From Cherax quadricarinatus (taxonomy: Eukaryota > Arthropoda > Malacostraca > Decapoda > Parastacidae), in NCBI RefSeq assembly GCF_038502225.1, contig NC_091292.1:49277143-49341142 (forward strand): a DNA stretch of 64,000 bases, written 5' to 3'. The translations under genes were made by a program, and so were the position numbers. The notes beneath the pieces were generated by a model that was not told the DNA's origin, searched no databases, and saw nothing but the letters and a program-made list of their open reading frames with translations. Positions 1 to 10,156 of this stretch are shown here, piece after piece; the stretch's first letter is position 1; every line of letters begins with the position of its first letter.

Positions 1-14
1 CATTACTGGAAGAA

Positions 15-452
15 ATGAATGAACCAGTTGATAAGTTGTGGGATTTAGATGCGATAGGTATTGATGTAAATAAACCAAGCCCACAAGAGTCTCAGACTTA
101 TAACCAATATTTGGACACTGTCAAATATAAAGATGGACAGTATTGGGTTAGGTTACCATGGAAATTAAATCCACCACATCTGCCTAGCAATTATCGCATG
201 GCTTTCGGACAGATGAAAGCACAAATACATGAGCTCAGGAAGAATTCAGAGTTACTGACTGTCTATGATAATATCATACAAGAACAGTTGGACAATAAAT
301 TCATTGAGGAAATAGTCGAAGATAAGTTGAAGACAAACGCTCATTATCTCCCACACCATGGAGTCAGAAAAGATTCTGAAACCACTCCACTACGTGTTGT
401 ATATAATTGCAGCGCACGTGCAAATAAAGATGTAGCAAGTCTTAATGACTGA
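15..452 (+). pseudogene. BEL/Pao pol, N-terminal fragment upstream of RT
   Basis: A 145-residue open frame that matches the region just before the reverse transcriptase of BEL/Pao polyproteins (linker after the A17-type protease, then the first RT motif). Recognisable phrases are LPWK near residue 48, HYLPHHGVRK near residue 111 and VVYNCSA near residue 128. The frame is cut by the left edge of the window, so gag and protease are not visible. It ends at TGA 450-452, and the next frame starts at base 452 and continues the same protein, so this is one pol gene broken by a small indel at about 445-455. Identification is by family motifs; the frameshift is seen directly. Confidence 0.8.
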
Positions 453-3379
453 TGACCGGACCCTCACTAACTGAGAAGCTTGGAGACGTGCTTATGAAAT
501 TTCGCACAAACCCATATGCCTACACGGCTGATATTTCCAAAGCTTTCTTAAGAGTAGGACTACAAGAAATAGATAGAGATTATACTCGATTCTTGTGGCC
601 TGAAAATCCACATGATCCTCAAAGTCCTGTGAAAACTTATCGTTTTAAATCAGTATTATTTGGTGCAACATCTTCTCCATTCTTACTAGAAGCTACTCTA
701 AATACACATTTGAAGAAATCTGAAAGTCCCTTCAAAGAAGTCTTAAAGAAAAGTTTCTATGTGGACAATCTTCAAGGTACTGTGAATAAAGAGGAGGATT
801 TGAAATCCTTATACAGAGAAGCTAACAAGGAGATGAAAGAAGCAAATATGCCTCTAAGGATGTGGAATACAAATTCAAAGCAATTAAGGGAACTTATCAA
901 AGAAGATTTCCCTGAAACTGAAATTCCTGATTGCAACAATATGCTGGGACTTAATTGGAACACACAGGAAGATACTTTGAGTCTCAAAAGGATAAACAAT
1001 AAATCATGCAGTACACTCACTAAACGTAGTTTACTGTCAGAGGTATCACAATGTTTTGATCCTCTAGGACTCGTCTCACCAATTACCATAAAGGGTAAAA
1101 TGCTTATGCAAGATGCATGGAAACTCAAAATTGGATGGGATGAGAACTTGCCTCTAGAAATGAGTCAAGCATGGGATGAAATATCCAGGGAGTTTAAACA
1201 ACTTCATCAAATTAAATTTCCCAGACAAATAGGTCAAGAGGGAAACAAGTACACATTACATGTGTTCTGTGATGCGTCAACCAGAGGTTATGGCGCTGTA
1301 GCTTACATGAGTAATGCTGAAGGAAGTACACTAATTACTTCAAAGGCCAGGGTAGCACCCTTGAAGGTCAGAACAGTACCACAATTGGAACTGACAGCAC
1401 TCTATGTAGGTACAAAATTAGCTGTCTATCTCAACAAAGTACTTGATCATCTCACTATTGAGAAAACCGTGATCTGGAGTGATAATGAGGCAGTTCTCCA
1501 GTGGTTAAGAAATAATAAGAGTAAGTTGGTCTATGTACAGAACAGAGTAGCAGAAATAAAAGAGATGCAGAGAGATTATCTCTTTCTACACGTCTCTACC
1601 CAAGAGAATCCAGCTGACATGTTGTCACGTGGTGTCCCACTCAAGAAATTTGTGGATAATAAATTATGGCTCCACGGACCGAACTGGCTCTCTAATGAAA
1701 ATAACTGGCCTCAGCAAAAAGCTCACATTATGCCAGAAGAAACAGTCTGCTTGAACACAGCAGAAATAAGTTGTGTAAATACTGCAGACACAACAGAAAT
1801 AGTCATTGATGGATCTAATTACTCATCTTTGGGTAAACTCTTAAGAGTTACAGCTCTTGTCTTTAAATTCATTAAAGGAATTAAACCTGATTATGAATGT
1901 CTTGAACCCATTAAATACTGGGTGAAACTAATACAGAAAGATGTGTTCTCTAAAGAATATAAATTTCTAGAAACACAAGATAAATCCCCAAAGAAACCTG
2001 TTATGATTAATTCTTTAGGACTTTATCTCGACTCAGAAAAGATTATAAGATGTCGAGGAAGAATTCATAATTCTTCACTACCTAAAGAAGCCATACATCC
2101 AATATTGATCCCCAAGAATCATTGGCTAACAAAACTGATTGTGCAAAACGCCCACAGTAACGTGTTACATGGTGGGGTAGCTGACACACTTTGTCATATA
2201 CGACAATCCTACTGGATACCTCAAGGTCGACAAAGTGTGAAAAAACAAATAAAGGACTGTATTACTTGTCGTCACTACGATATGCGAGTATGTCAGTATC
2301 CAGGTCCACCTCCATATCCCTCTGAAAGAGTTTGTCATATCACTCCATTTGAGGTGACAGGTGTAGATTACACTGGACCAATAATTTTAACCAAAACAGT
2401 TGACAAAGTTCCCATCAAGGTGTACATCTGTTTGTTCACTTGTGCTACAACTAGAGCAGTACATCTAGAAGTAGCCACTGACATGTCTGCTGAAACTTTT
2501 ATCAAATTATTCAGAAGGTTTGCAGCCAGAAGGGCATGTCCCAGACTGATGATTTCAGATAATGCAACGAACTTTGTTGCTGGTGCTGCTTATATAAGCA
2601 AGATCTTTGATCAACCAGAAGTACAACAGATGCTGAATCAACGCAGATGTCGTTGGAGATACATTCCTCCTAAATCTCCATGGCACGGCGGATTTTATGA
2701 AAGAATGATCGGCATTGTAAAACGTTGTTTAAGGAAGACTCTTCATCGTCAGAGAATAGACTTAGAAGAATTCCGTACAGTTGTGACTGAAATAGAAAAT
2801 AGAGTCAACAACAGACCTCTAACTTATGTTACCGATGATCTGGACAATTTAGAAGTGTTAAGTCCATCTCATTTACTCCATGGCAGAAGGCTCGAACCTG
2901 TTCCTCCCATGAATGATAAAGAAATCATAGAGGATCCTACTTATTTCGAACCTGAGCAACTCAGACGTAAATTCAAACACCTTAATAAAGTGATTGAACG
3001 TTGGGAGAAAATTTGGCGAGAAGACTATCTCACCTCATTGAGAGAACACTTCTATGGAGCTGGTGTTCCTGAAAATCATAAGTCCTTAAGACCTGGTGAC
3101 ATAGTGATTATTGACAATGATGGTCCGAGGTCCCAATGGCCACTTGGAAAAATTGTGACCATATATCCTGATGCAAATGGAATCATCAGGACAGTTGATG
3201 TTTTGAGCAAAGGTGTAGTGAATAAGCGGACAATAAATAAACTAGTGCCGTTAGAATTACACAGTGTTGAAAACAAAATTAGTGATTCTCCAGAAACCAC
3301 ACAGACTAAAGCTGTTCAGAAAAGACAAGCAGCAGTGGTGGCGAGTGAGAAAATTAAATTAATGTTAAGTGATGAATAG
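452..3379 (+). CDS. pol: BEL/Pao retrotransposon pol: RT, RNase H, integrase
   Basis: A 975-residue open frame, the longest uninterrupted coding region here. It would copy element RNA into DNA and integrate it. RT motifs run from TADISKAFLRV (about residue 25) to YVDN at residues 103-106 (bases 758-769), where the family normally has YVDD. RNase H follows around VFCDAST (about 272). A zinc-binding HHCC region lies near 565-610. The integrase core shows D in VDYTGP (about 639), D in ISDNATNF (about 702) and E in GGFYERM (about 750). A DUF5641-like basic end lies at about 885-950 (RPGDIVIID). Its upstream part lies in another frame ending at 452. The start codon is only the first ATG after that frameshift, not a natural start. 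The replaced second aspartate suggests a dead RT even though the frame is open. Confidence 0.9.
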   Translation: MTGPSLTEKLGDVLMKFRTNPYAYTADISKAFLRVGLQEIDRDYTRFLWPENPHDPQSPVKTYRFKSVLFGATSSPFLLEATLNTHLKKSESPFKEVLKKSFYVDNLQGTVNKEEDLKSLYREANKEMKEANMPLRMWNTNSKQLRELIKEDFPETEIPDCNNMLGLNWNTQEDTLSLKRINNKSCSTLTKRSLLSEVSQCFDPLGLVSPITIKGKMLMQDAWKLKIGWDENLPLEMSQAWDEISREFKQLHQIKFPRQIGQEGNKYTLHVFCDASTRGYGAVAYMSNAEGSTLITSKARVAPLKVRTVPQLELTALYVGTKLAVYLNKVLDHLTIEKTVIWSDNEAVLQWLRNNKSKLVYVQNRVAEIKEMQRDYLFLHVSTQENPADMLSRGVPLKKFVDNKLWLHGPNWLSNENNWPQQKAHIMPEETVCLNTAEISCVNTADTTEIVIDGSNYSSLGKLLRVTALVFKFIKGIKPDYECLEPIKYWVKLIQKDVFSKEYKFLETQDKSPKKPVMINSLGLYLDSEKIIRCRGRIHNSSLPKEAIHPILIPKNHWLTKLIVQNAHSNVLHGGVADTLCHIRQSYWIPQGRQSVKKQIKDCITCRHYDMRVCQYPGPPPYPSERVCHITPFEVTGVDYTGPIILTKTVDKVPIKVYICLFTCATTRAVHLEVATDMSAETFIKLFRRFAARRACPRLMISDNATNFVAGAAYISKIFDQPEVQQMLNQRRCRWRYIPPKSPWHGGFYERMIGIVKRCLRKTLHRQRIDLEEFRTVVTEIENRVNNRPLTYVTDDLDNLEVLSPSHLLHGRRLEPVPPMNDKEIIEDPTYFEPEQLRRKFKHLNKVIERWEKIWREDYLTSLREHFYGAGVPENHKSLRPGDIVIIDNDGPRSQWPLGKIVTIYPDANGIIRTVDVLSKGVVNKRTINKLVPLELHSVENKISDSPETTQTKAVQKRQAAVVASEKIKLMLSDE

Positions 3380-4439
3380 TTCACCTGCAGCGAACCTCCG
3401 CCGCCCCCCAGTGTGGAGAAATTTTCTCCAGGAGGGGGGTATCAGCCCCCTTCAGCCCCCTTCAGCCCTCTCAGCCCTGAGGGGCCACTCAGAAGGGGCG
3501 AGCGTCTTGTTTACTGCTAGAGTGAGTAATTGATCACAGATGCTATGCCACGTAAGTCAAGTGACCTCTGCTCCTTGCAGCGGTGTTGCAACGTGTATTT
3601 TTATAAGAGACAGTACATCTCTTACTTAGCAGGACAATTAAGGAAAATCCTGCTCCCACTTTATTACCATAGTAAAGATAGTGTACATTGTTGTTTATGA
3701 TTAAGACAGCAAGAAACAAACATTCTGCTTTGCTTCATCTAGGTGACAAGGATGCAAGGTACTAGGTCAGCATTTTTTTTTTGTGCTGGGGGCAGTGACG
3801 GCATGGAGCCCTGTGGCGTCTGGCAGATTACTTTTGACTCTAGAGAGAGTCACACTGACGCCAGGATAACCAGCAAAGGACACTGATCTGTGCGTTAGTG
3901 TTAATAAAGTGTCTCACAAAACACAATAAACTCTTAAGAGAAGTGTGATCAGCTTCTCTTGTGATACATTGTGAACAATAAAGACAAACCTTGTGGAACA
4001 TAGTGTACCAGTGTGCGTTTCCTAGACAATGGAAGACGTGGACATCCAAAGACACTTCAGCTTCTATCAAGTCACCGATACCTGTCGAAGGTGTTGAGAA
4101 CACCATAGCTCACGTTACAAAGAGCAAGGTATGTTACGAATTTCTTGTAGATCGGGGGATTGCGCAATTCTTGAGTCACAAGGAGTTTGTAATCAACCTA
4201 TAATCGGCAGTAAGGTGTGGACTTTTGAGTCCAAACAAGTAAGTATTCGTCAGCCATCATCGAATGAAATATGCTGACATAACACCCCCTAGGGGTAATT
4301 TATACTTACAAATTGTATCTCTTGACAGCCCACTGTTGTGATGGTTTCGACAGCTTCTAGACCTCGTCTGCAGGGGCGGCTGTGTAGACGATTTGCTGTC
4401 ATTTATCAGCTAAGTGTTCATTATATATATATATAATAA
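3380..4439 (+). repeat. BEL/Pao 3' end: polypurine tract and probable LTR, then unassigned sequence
   Basis: Shortly after the pol stop there is a purine run at 3431-3439, as expected for the plus-strand primer next to a 3' LTR. The LTR would begin near 3440 (TATCAGCCCCC, perhaps a mutated TG start) with a short CAGCCC-rich tandem motif to about 3480. AATAAA signals occur near 3903 and 3977. Without a 5' LTR in the window, the 3' limit cannot be set. A TA-rich patch lies at 4420-4440. The small open frames here have no recognisable product. Confidence 0.5.
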
Positions 4440-5690
4440 ACACAGCAGGTAAGGCCAAAATCTCAACAATCCCTGTGATTCATCTGTGTCTTCAACTTCC
4501 AACTGTGTCCCCTTGTTACTGTGTTCAATCTCTGGAACATCCTGTCCTTGTCCACCTTGTAAATTCCTCTCAGTATTCGCTTCTCTGGAATTTTGAGGAT
4601 TTGTTTGGGGATATCCCTCGTGTAAGCAAGCTGAAGTCCCATGATATAGATGTAAGGGAAGCTGAACCAATTCGGGAGGTCCCTTACAGAATGAACCCAC
4701 AAAAGAGAAAAAGTATGGAGAAGGAGGTGAAATTTCTACTTGACAATGATTTAATAATACCAAGCGAGAGTGAGTGGGCATCCCCCTGTCTGATGGTTCC
4801 CAAACCAGATGGCACCATGAGGATGTGCACTGACTACCGTAAGGTTAATTTAATAACTAAGGCCGATTGTTTTCCTCTTTCCAGAATGGATGATGTCATT
4901 GATGCAGTGGGGGGAGCTAAATATGTAAGTTAGACCTGTTGAAGGGTTATTACCAGGTACCTTTAACCCCATGTGCCAGTGACATCTCTGCTTTTGTAAC
5001 ACCAGATGGGCTTTTTTAGTACAAAGTTCTCCCCTTTGGGCTTCGTAATGCACCCTCCTGTTTTCAACGCAGAATGCAGGAAGTTATACATGGCCTTAAG
5101 GGTGTGAGGTGTTATATTGATGACCTGGTTAATTTTAGCGACTGTTGGACAGAGCATGTGTGGCAGCTAAGAGAGCTTTTCTCTAGGCTCGCTGGTGCTC
5201 AGCTCACAGTTAATTTGGCAAAGAGTGTTTACGGGCAAGCCCAGGTAACTTTTCTAGGACATGTTATTGGCCAGGGAAAGGTGGCCCCAGTGAATGCCAA
5301 GGTGGAGGCTATAGACAATTATCCTGTACCAAAGACCCGGAAGGAGGTTATGCGTTTTGTGAGCATGGTAACATTTTATAGAAAGTTCTGTCCAAATTTG
5401 TCAAAGATGATCTCTCCACTCACTGACCTGACTAGCCCCAAGCATACATTTGTGTGGGATATGAAGTGTCAGAGGGCATTTGAACATGTAAAAGCTTTGC
5501 TTACAAGTGCTCCTGTGCTGGCTAGTCCTAATTTCACATTGCCATTTTCTCTACAAGTAGATGCCAGTGAAACTGGTGTTGGGGCTGTGTTACTGCAAGA
5601 AGTAGCGGGACAATTATTGTCAGTCAGCTACTTTTCGGCAAAACTGAAGAAACACCAGCACCACTATGCCACCATTCTCAGTAGTAGTAC
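4440..5690 (+). pseudogene. Ty3/gypsy pol relic: RT and start of RNase H
   Basis: Degenerate Ty3/gypsy reverse transcriptase in at least two frames. From about 4560 the translation reads through a typical RT start (EDLFGDIP, PYRMNP, ASPCLMVPKPDG, CTDYRKVN, then PLSRMDDVIDAVGGAKYVS). A frameshift and stops follow at 4931-5070, including PFGLRNAP. The second frame (5074-5697) carries the intact catalytic box YIDDLV (about 5113), then the connection domain and the start of RNase H (LQVDASETGVGAVLLQ). The match stops at about 5682, in the middle of RNase H, and unrelated sequence starts. No integrase or LTR is attached. This is a truncated, inactive fragment. Confidence 0.85.
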
Positions 5691-5961
5691 GAGTTCCTAG
5701 TAACCAGTTACCAGTAACCAGTGTACCAGTAGATGACTCACTACCAACCGTCTGTGTGAATCATTGACTGTATTCATATTGCTGCTGACCATAGCAGGAT
5801 TTCAAACACCCTCACCCATAGGCACTGTGGGTCAGTCGAAGATAGGCAGCAGAGAGAGGCAGGTCGGCTGTTGGTGCTACCCATACTTCCGTTATATTAT
5901 ATGTACTACCAGCCTACGTGAGTATTCTTACCCCATCCACGTTAAAGAAACCCACATGACA
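5691..5961 (+). mobile_element. Probable 5' LTR of gag-bearing LTR element, copy 1
   Basis: The right edge is supported by comparison. Bases 5956-5961 (CATGACA-type end) are followed by AA and a TGGTGGCA primer-binding-like site, exactly as at 20966-20990 in the better-preserved copy 2. The left edge is not clear; a TGT at about 5721 would give an LTR of roughly 240 bp compared with 296 bp in copy 2. No matching 3' LTR is present because the element runs into the assembly gap. Confidence 0.5.
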
Positions 5962-6822
5962 AATGGTGGCACCAGTGTGGGCGTGGATTTAAGGGTATTT
6001 CAAACGTTAGAAAACTGTTTGTGGGTTGCCGGCAGGTCAGAGGTGAACCGTCTCAGCCACCTCCAGCTAGCAGCTTACCCTCACCACACCACCCTGTGTA
6101 CTCCAGCCTGCAAGCCTGCTGCAGCCATTTTTCAAGCTTCCTGGCTTAGTTCGTGTGCTAATTGCTTCAATCTCCGAGGGGTTGACCCGGGTTTTGCAAT
6201 TAAGCCAGTCATTAAGCCAGACTGTGGAAGTGAACGCTAGTCAGCCTGCCTCAGCCTACCATCCAGCCTGTCTCCTGTCATCCACCTGCTCCTTCATTGC
6301 TGTGCACATCGTTACACGTCTTCCAGTCAGCCATTCTCGTGGGTTAAGCCAGTCAGCCAGCCCAGCTTCCTAACCCAGCTGAGAGAGAGAAGTAAGCCAC
6401 GCAAGTTCCTCTGAAGTATTGTCTCATATATCGCTTGTGCTTGGATGCTGGTAAGAGTGGTCTTCATCATCCCTGTGGCATTGTGATTTAGTTAAGCCAC
6501 CTTGTGCGTGGTGAGAAGTGCGTGGCAGTGAGAGCGCACAGGGCCAGCTTGCTCCGCTGCCCCCACCACCACAACCACCACCACCACCCGCTACCCACCT
6601 CATCTACCTGTGGGGTTTTTCTTTTTCCACCCTTGTACCGGTTCCTAGTACTGTTTTGGCTCACATAATTGGTCAAGAGATTGTAGCTGAGCACCAACGA
6701 TAAAGCCAGTTATGTGAGTTCACCGAGAAAGCGCATTTCTTCCGACGACAGTGTGAGTGTAGGAGGCGTCATCACCGCACAGGACGTCTTACCCTCATCA
6801 CTAGTCATCCTCATCACTAGTC

Positions 6823-6894
6823 ATGTCTCTAGAAAATTATCACCGAAGTCTGGAGTAGAAACTCCAGACTTCAGTGATAATTTTCTAGAGACAT
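6823..6894. repeat. Perfect-loop hairpin, 34-bp arms
   Basis: Arms 6823-6856 and 6861-6894 are reverse complements with one mismatch (C at 6844 against T), separated by a 4-nt AGAA loop. The hairpin lies inside the LTR element leader and is absent from copy 2, so it is probably an inserted foldback or a local inverted duplication. Confidence 0.9.
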
Positions 6895-7239
6895 TTTTCT
6901 TGCACTTAAAGACATTTCCGTGTGTGAGACATTTCTAGTGAATTTTGTGTACTCTAAGCTTTGTGTTTTCAGTGTAGACTCAGTGTTTCTTTGACTCATT
7001 ATTTTTTAAATATTTTTCAGTGTTATCGCTCATCTCATAATTTTTATCTGTGTTTTTTTTATGCTACTCTCTGTCTGTAGTAAGTATTATTCTGTAGTGT
7101 ACCAGTCAGTCACTCCGTGTGAAATAATTCAATTTTTTTTATTTTATCTTGTGTTAAAAAACTTGCATTTGTGGTCACAGAGGTGCCTGTGCTAACTTTC
7201 CTATGGTGTAGAAATATACCTAGTTGGATGAATCTTATT

Positions 7240-7350
7240 GTGGCTAGCTGGTCTAGTGGCTAACGTGACGGGCTGGAGTTTTGAGACTCTATGACCGCGG
7301 GTTCAATCCCGGCCGGGGGTATGGTTTATTTGCAATCGTGTCATTACGAT
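7240..7350 (+). mobile_element. tRNA-derived SINE-like segment
   Basis: An internal pol III promoter is visible: an A-box-like TGGTCTAGTGG at 7249-7259 and a B-box GGTTCAATCCC at 7300-7310, about 40 bases apart as in tRNA genes. The acceptor ends do not pair convincingly and the sequence continues past the tRNA region (GGGGGTATGGTT), so a tRNA-derived SINE head fits better than a working tRNA gene. It is absent from the homologous leader at 20973-23275. Confidence 0.6.
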
Positions 7351-7697
7351 TTCTTAAGTCAAGTCTTTATCTTGTGTTCTTTCAGCATTGTATTTTCCAG
7401 TATTTGTCGTATACCAAATTATCCATTTATTTCTATGTGTACCTTTTTTTTCGTACACCAGCAGTGTCTCATTCCCTGATCTTTTCGCAGACTTGTGTAC
7501 CATTATTTTTGCCAGCAATTTTTGTCGTATCAGTCACAGCAAGATTTCGTTGTAAGAATATACTAAAAAAAATGAATAACTGAATATGTTGTGTGTGCCC
7601 CGCCACTTGTAAGTGTTGTATGCCCCGCCACTTGTAAGTGTTACACTTCCAGTTTTGTTTCTTGTTTTATTTTTATTCATATTTTTCATATTTCTTT

Positions 7698-7809
7698 GAA
7701 CAAATTCACTCTTAGTGTAATTTCAATTTCTTTTTTAACGTAAAGTGTTTTCTTCACTCTGTTTGAGTAAATTGTTTTGTCTAATTTACAATTAAGAGTT
7801 AAAGTGTTC
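7698..7809 (+). promoter_or_regulatory. Conserved paired blocks in LTR leader (copy 1)
   Basis: Two 17-nt blocks, 7698-7714 and 7793-7809, can pair through GAACA/TGTTC and ACTCTTA/TAAGAGT with a 5-nt internal bulge. Both blocks are also present in copy 2 at 22493-22509 and 22584-22600 with similar spacing (78 and 74 nt), although the sequence between them differs. A role in packaging, dimerisation or translation of element RNA is only an inference. Confidence 0.45.
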
Positions 7810-8418
7810 AATCAGTTTTTCTTCATATTTTTATTTTATTATTTAACCTGCATTTTCCCAGTGTAACTTTATTGCTACATTGATTATTTCTACACCTTAT
7901 TTTGTTGCACTTGTTCTGCAGTGAATTATTTTCTTTTATTGTTATTTTTATTCATTATTATTCTCAGTTCATTAATGTTTGAGTGTCTTGTTTTTCATTT
8001 TATTATTTTCATGTTGTCTTTGTATTATATTTTAATTGTGTTTATGCATTCTTAGAAAATATTTAAATTTCCCAGTTATCTCTCGTTGCATAAAATTTAG
8101 TGATTTTATTTTATACTTTTTACATTGATTTACAATTTTATTAGTTAATTTCTGTATTAGCAAGAGTACAGACAGCTCATTTTGCATTTAATTCAGTCTC
8201 CAGTAATATTTTTACTTGTAAATTTCAATGTAATTTTTTATCTTGTCCAGCAGTCCTTTACATTGAGTTGTTCTTCCTCTTGCAGTGTATCTTAGACATT
8301 TTTTTTATTACTTCTGCAGAATTAGTTACATCTTTTTTATTTTAATTTTAACATTTTATATCATTTTTATTGTTCATTATTTTTGCCTTATTTGTTCTTG
8401 TGCAACTTCTTTGCCATT

Positions 8419-9364
8419 ATGCCTCACATACCGCCAAGTGATACTTTAGTGAATGGCGACACTCTCAGGCTACTGCTGCTCCTGTCATCAGTCCTCACAG
8501 TTCCTTATGGACTGACAGACCGACCCAGACACTGAGACACTACAGTTTTACTCGTGATTCCCTTGATGCGTTACCTTTATTCAATGGCCATGTACATAGT
8601 CTTGAAGCATGGTTTACTGCCATTCGTTCTCGTGTTAATGCTCTAGTTAACGGTCCTCCTTCAGAGGAAAGTCTTATCAGACTTGCGAAAGAAGCTCTTC
8701 ATCTGTCCCCTGCTGCTGTTCACGTTGTTGATCTCCTTGATATGCGAGACTTCAGGAATCTTATTAAGTGGTCACAATATGAGGAACTGATTCGTTCTTT
8801 CCTCTTACCAGTAAAAACAGCTGATCCATATGTCGTTCTTCGGGAACTAGTGAATGCTACACCCATGACTAATGAATCGTTGAGTGCCTTTGCTGTTAGA
8901 TTAGACAAACTTTTATCATCATTTATCAATGCTGTCCAGTCCTCAGCTTTTGTCCCTGACGAGGATAAACCATCCACAGCATCGTTTGCTAAAATAGCAG
9001 CTTTTGGAACAATCAAAGAACTAATGCCGCCTGCTTCCGTGTGTGCTTATGAGGCCAATCCTCCAACTGTGACGATGGAACCCCTTACAGCCCTAAATCA
9101 TGAACGTTCCTTGTGCCCCCAGGGTACTTTCCCATGTATCAAAAGTAATTTCACACCTATGCCTCAGTCTGCACCACCTCTTGTTTGCGCCACAGCGACA
9201 AATCGTGGTCGTCAACCATCTCAGCGATCACCAAGGACCAGTCTAAAGAGTCATTATAAACCTCGTAGTATTCATAGTACATTCAGTAACCATAGTCAGC
9301 GGATTTGTTACAACTGTGGTTTCCGTGGCCATAATGCAATTAATTGTCCTGATAGTTACCCTAA
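8419..9364 (+). pseudogene. gag: gag of LTR element copy 1 (frameshifted, cut by gap)
   Basis: The gag frame starts at ATG 8419 (MPHIPPSD). After a frameshift at about 8460-8480 it continues in a second frame that is open from 8442, with DALPLFNG at about 8565, through 9364. It is clearly homologous to the 395-residue Gag at 23276-24463. Shared stretches include PLFNG, GPPSE, a GTIKELMPP/GVIKQLMPP motif, LCPQGTFP/LCPEGTFP and PPLVCAT. A CCHC zinc knuckle (CYNCGFRGHNAINC) lies at 9308-9349. Gag would package the RNA in particles. The 3' part is missing because the assembly gap begins at 9365. The initiator was chosen by the matching position of the copy 2 start. Confidence 0.8.
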
Positions 9365-9464
9365 NNNNNNNNNNNNNNNNNNNNNNNNNNNNNNNNNNNN
9401 NNNNNNNNNNNNNNNNNNNNNNNNNNNNNNNNNNNNNNNNNNNNNNNNNNNNNNNNNNNNNNNN
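9365..9464. other. Assembly gap (100 N)
   Basis: Exactly 100 undetermined bases, a length conventionally used for a gap of unknown size. The flanks belong to unrelated elements (sense LTR gag on the left, antisense CR1 on the right), so true adjacency is not established. Translations crossing it are meaningless. Confidence 0.99.
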
Positions 9465-9946
9465 CACAAACTGCTTCAAAAAACAATCTTGAACTACTTC
9501 TAAGAAGTCGCATGATTCTAAATTCCCAGTCAAGAAATTCCAATCAATATGACTAATGTTAAAGTCTCCTAGAATTACTACATTATCGTGCCTTGTAGCC
9601 TTAACAATTTCCTCCCAAAGTAATTTCCCTTGGTCCCTATCTAAGTTTGGGAGACGGTATATCACACCTAAAATCAATTTTGCATGCCCCTCTGAAAATT
9701 CTATCCAAACAGACTCTGCATGTGTTGCTTCAGACTTAATACCCGTTTTTATACAGCAGTTCAAGCGATCTCGGACATACAATGCAACCCCACCCCACTT
9801 CCCGATACCTCTATCTACTTGGAACAATTTAAAACCCTGAATGTGACATTCCGCAGGCATGTCCCGACTTTTTGAATTAAACCACGTCTCAGTTATGGCA
9901 AATACATCAATGATACCTGCACTAGCAACTAATCACAATTCGTCCA
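9465..9946 (-). pseudogene. CR1-type LINE ORF2 endonuclease, downstream part of the split antisense copy
   Basis: The minus strand encodes the apurinic-type endonuclease of a CR1-like LINE: ITETWFNSK, GGVALYVRD, GVIYRLPN and the catalytic GDFN box followed by HIDW. The frame begins with DEL at 9946 and has a TGA where the other copies have an arginine codon just after it. It stops at the gap. The residues immediately before DEL (NSRSARNK) are found at about 14210-14240 on the same strand. This fragment and 14209-15000 are therefore the two halves of one antisense LINE, separated by the sense LINE at 9947-14208. Confidence 0.8.
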
Positions 9947-10156
9947 GAACAGCTGTGTTTTCCCGCTAATGGGTCTGTAATTTCACCTGCCTTGAAAGGG
10001 GTCGTTAGTATACAGCAGCATTTCAGCCAAGAGAGAACAAGCGATTTGAAAAGAATCATCGGTGGTCAGTGGATTGGTCAGTGGTCAGTGGTCAGTCGTC
10101 ACGTTAGGTCACAGACCCTGAGCTGCTTTGGGGATTAGCGTGGACGGTTACAAAGC
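9947..10156 (+). promoter_or_regulatory. CR1 LINE 5' untranslated region
   Basis: About 210 bases precede the ORF1 ATG. They contain GGTCAGTGG tandem units at about 10053-10097, which could be part of an internal promoter, but no defined promoter element is recognised. Its presence indicates that this insertion is not 5' truncated in the usual LINE manner. Confidence 0.5.

Larger units (their letters stand above)
5962..8418 (+). other. Long untranslated leader of LTR element copy 1
   Basis: About 2.4 kb lie between the primer-binding-like site and the gag ATG with no credible protein. The same layout and several shared blocks occur in copy 2 (20973-23275): a CAGCC-rich part, the phrase GAGGGGTTGACC (about 6177 here, 21174 there), then a long T-rich stretch. 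The first part has many CCAGCC repeats. A SINE-like tRNA segment and a strong hairpin are nested within (separate entries). A 25-bp direct duplication (CCCCGCCACTTG core) lies at about 7597-7645. Confidence 0.7.

Noticed and set aside
7240..7320. Functional tRNA gene
   Set aside because: A and B boxes are present, but acceptor pairing is poor and the element continues into a SINE-like body.
9243..9860. Single long minus-strand frame crossing the N run
   Set aside because: It passes through the assembly gap; the two sides are different elements.
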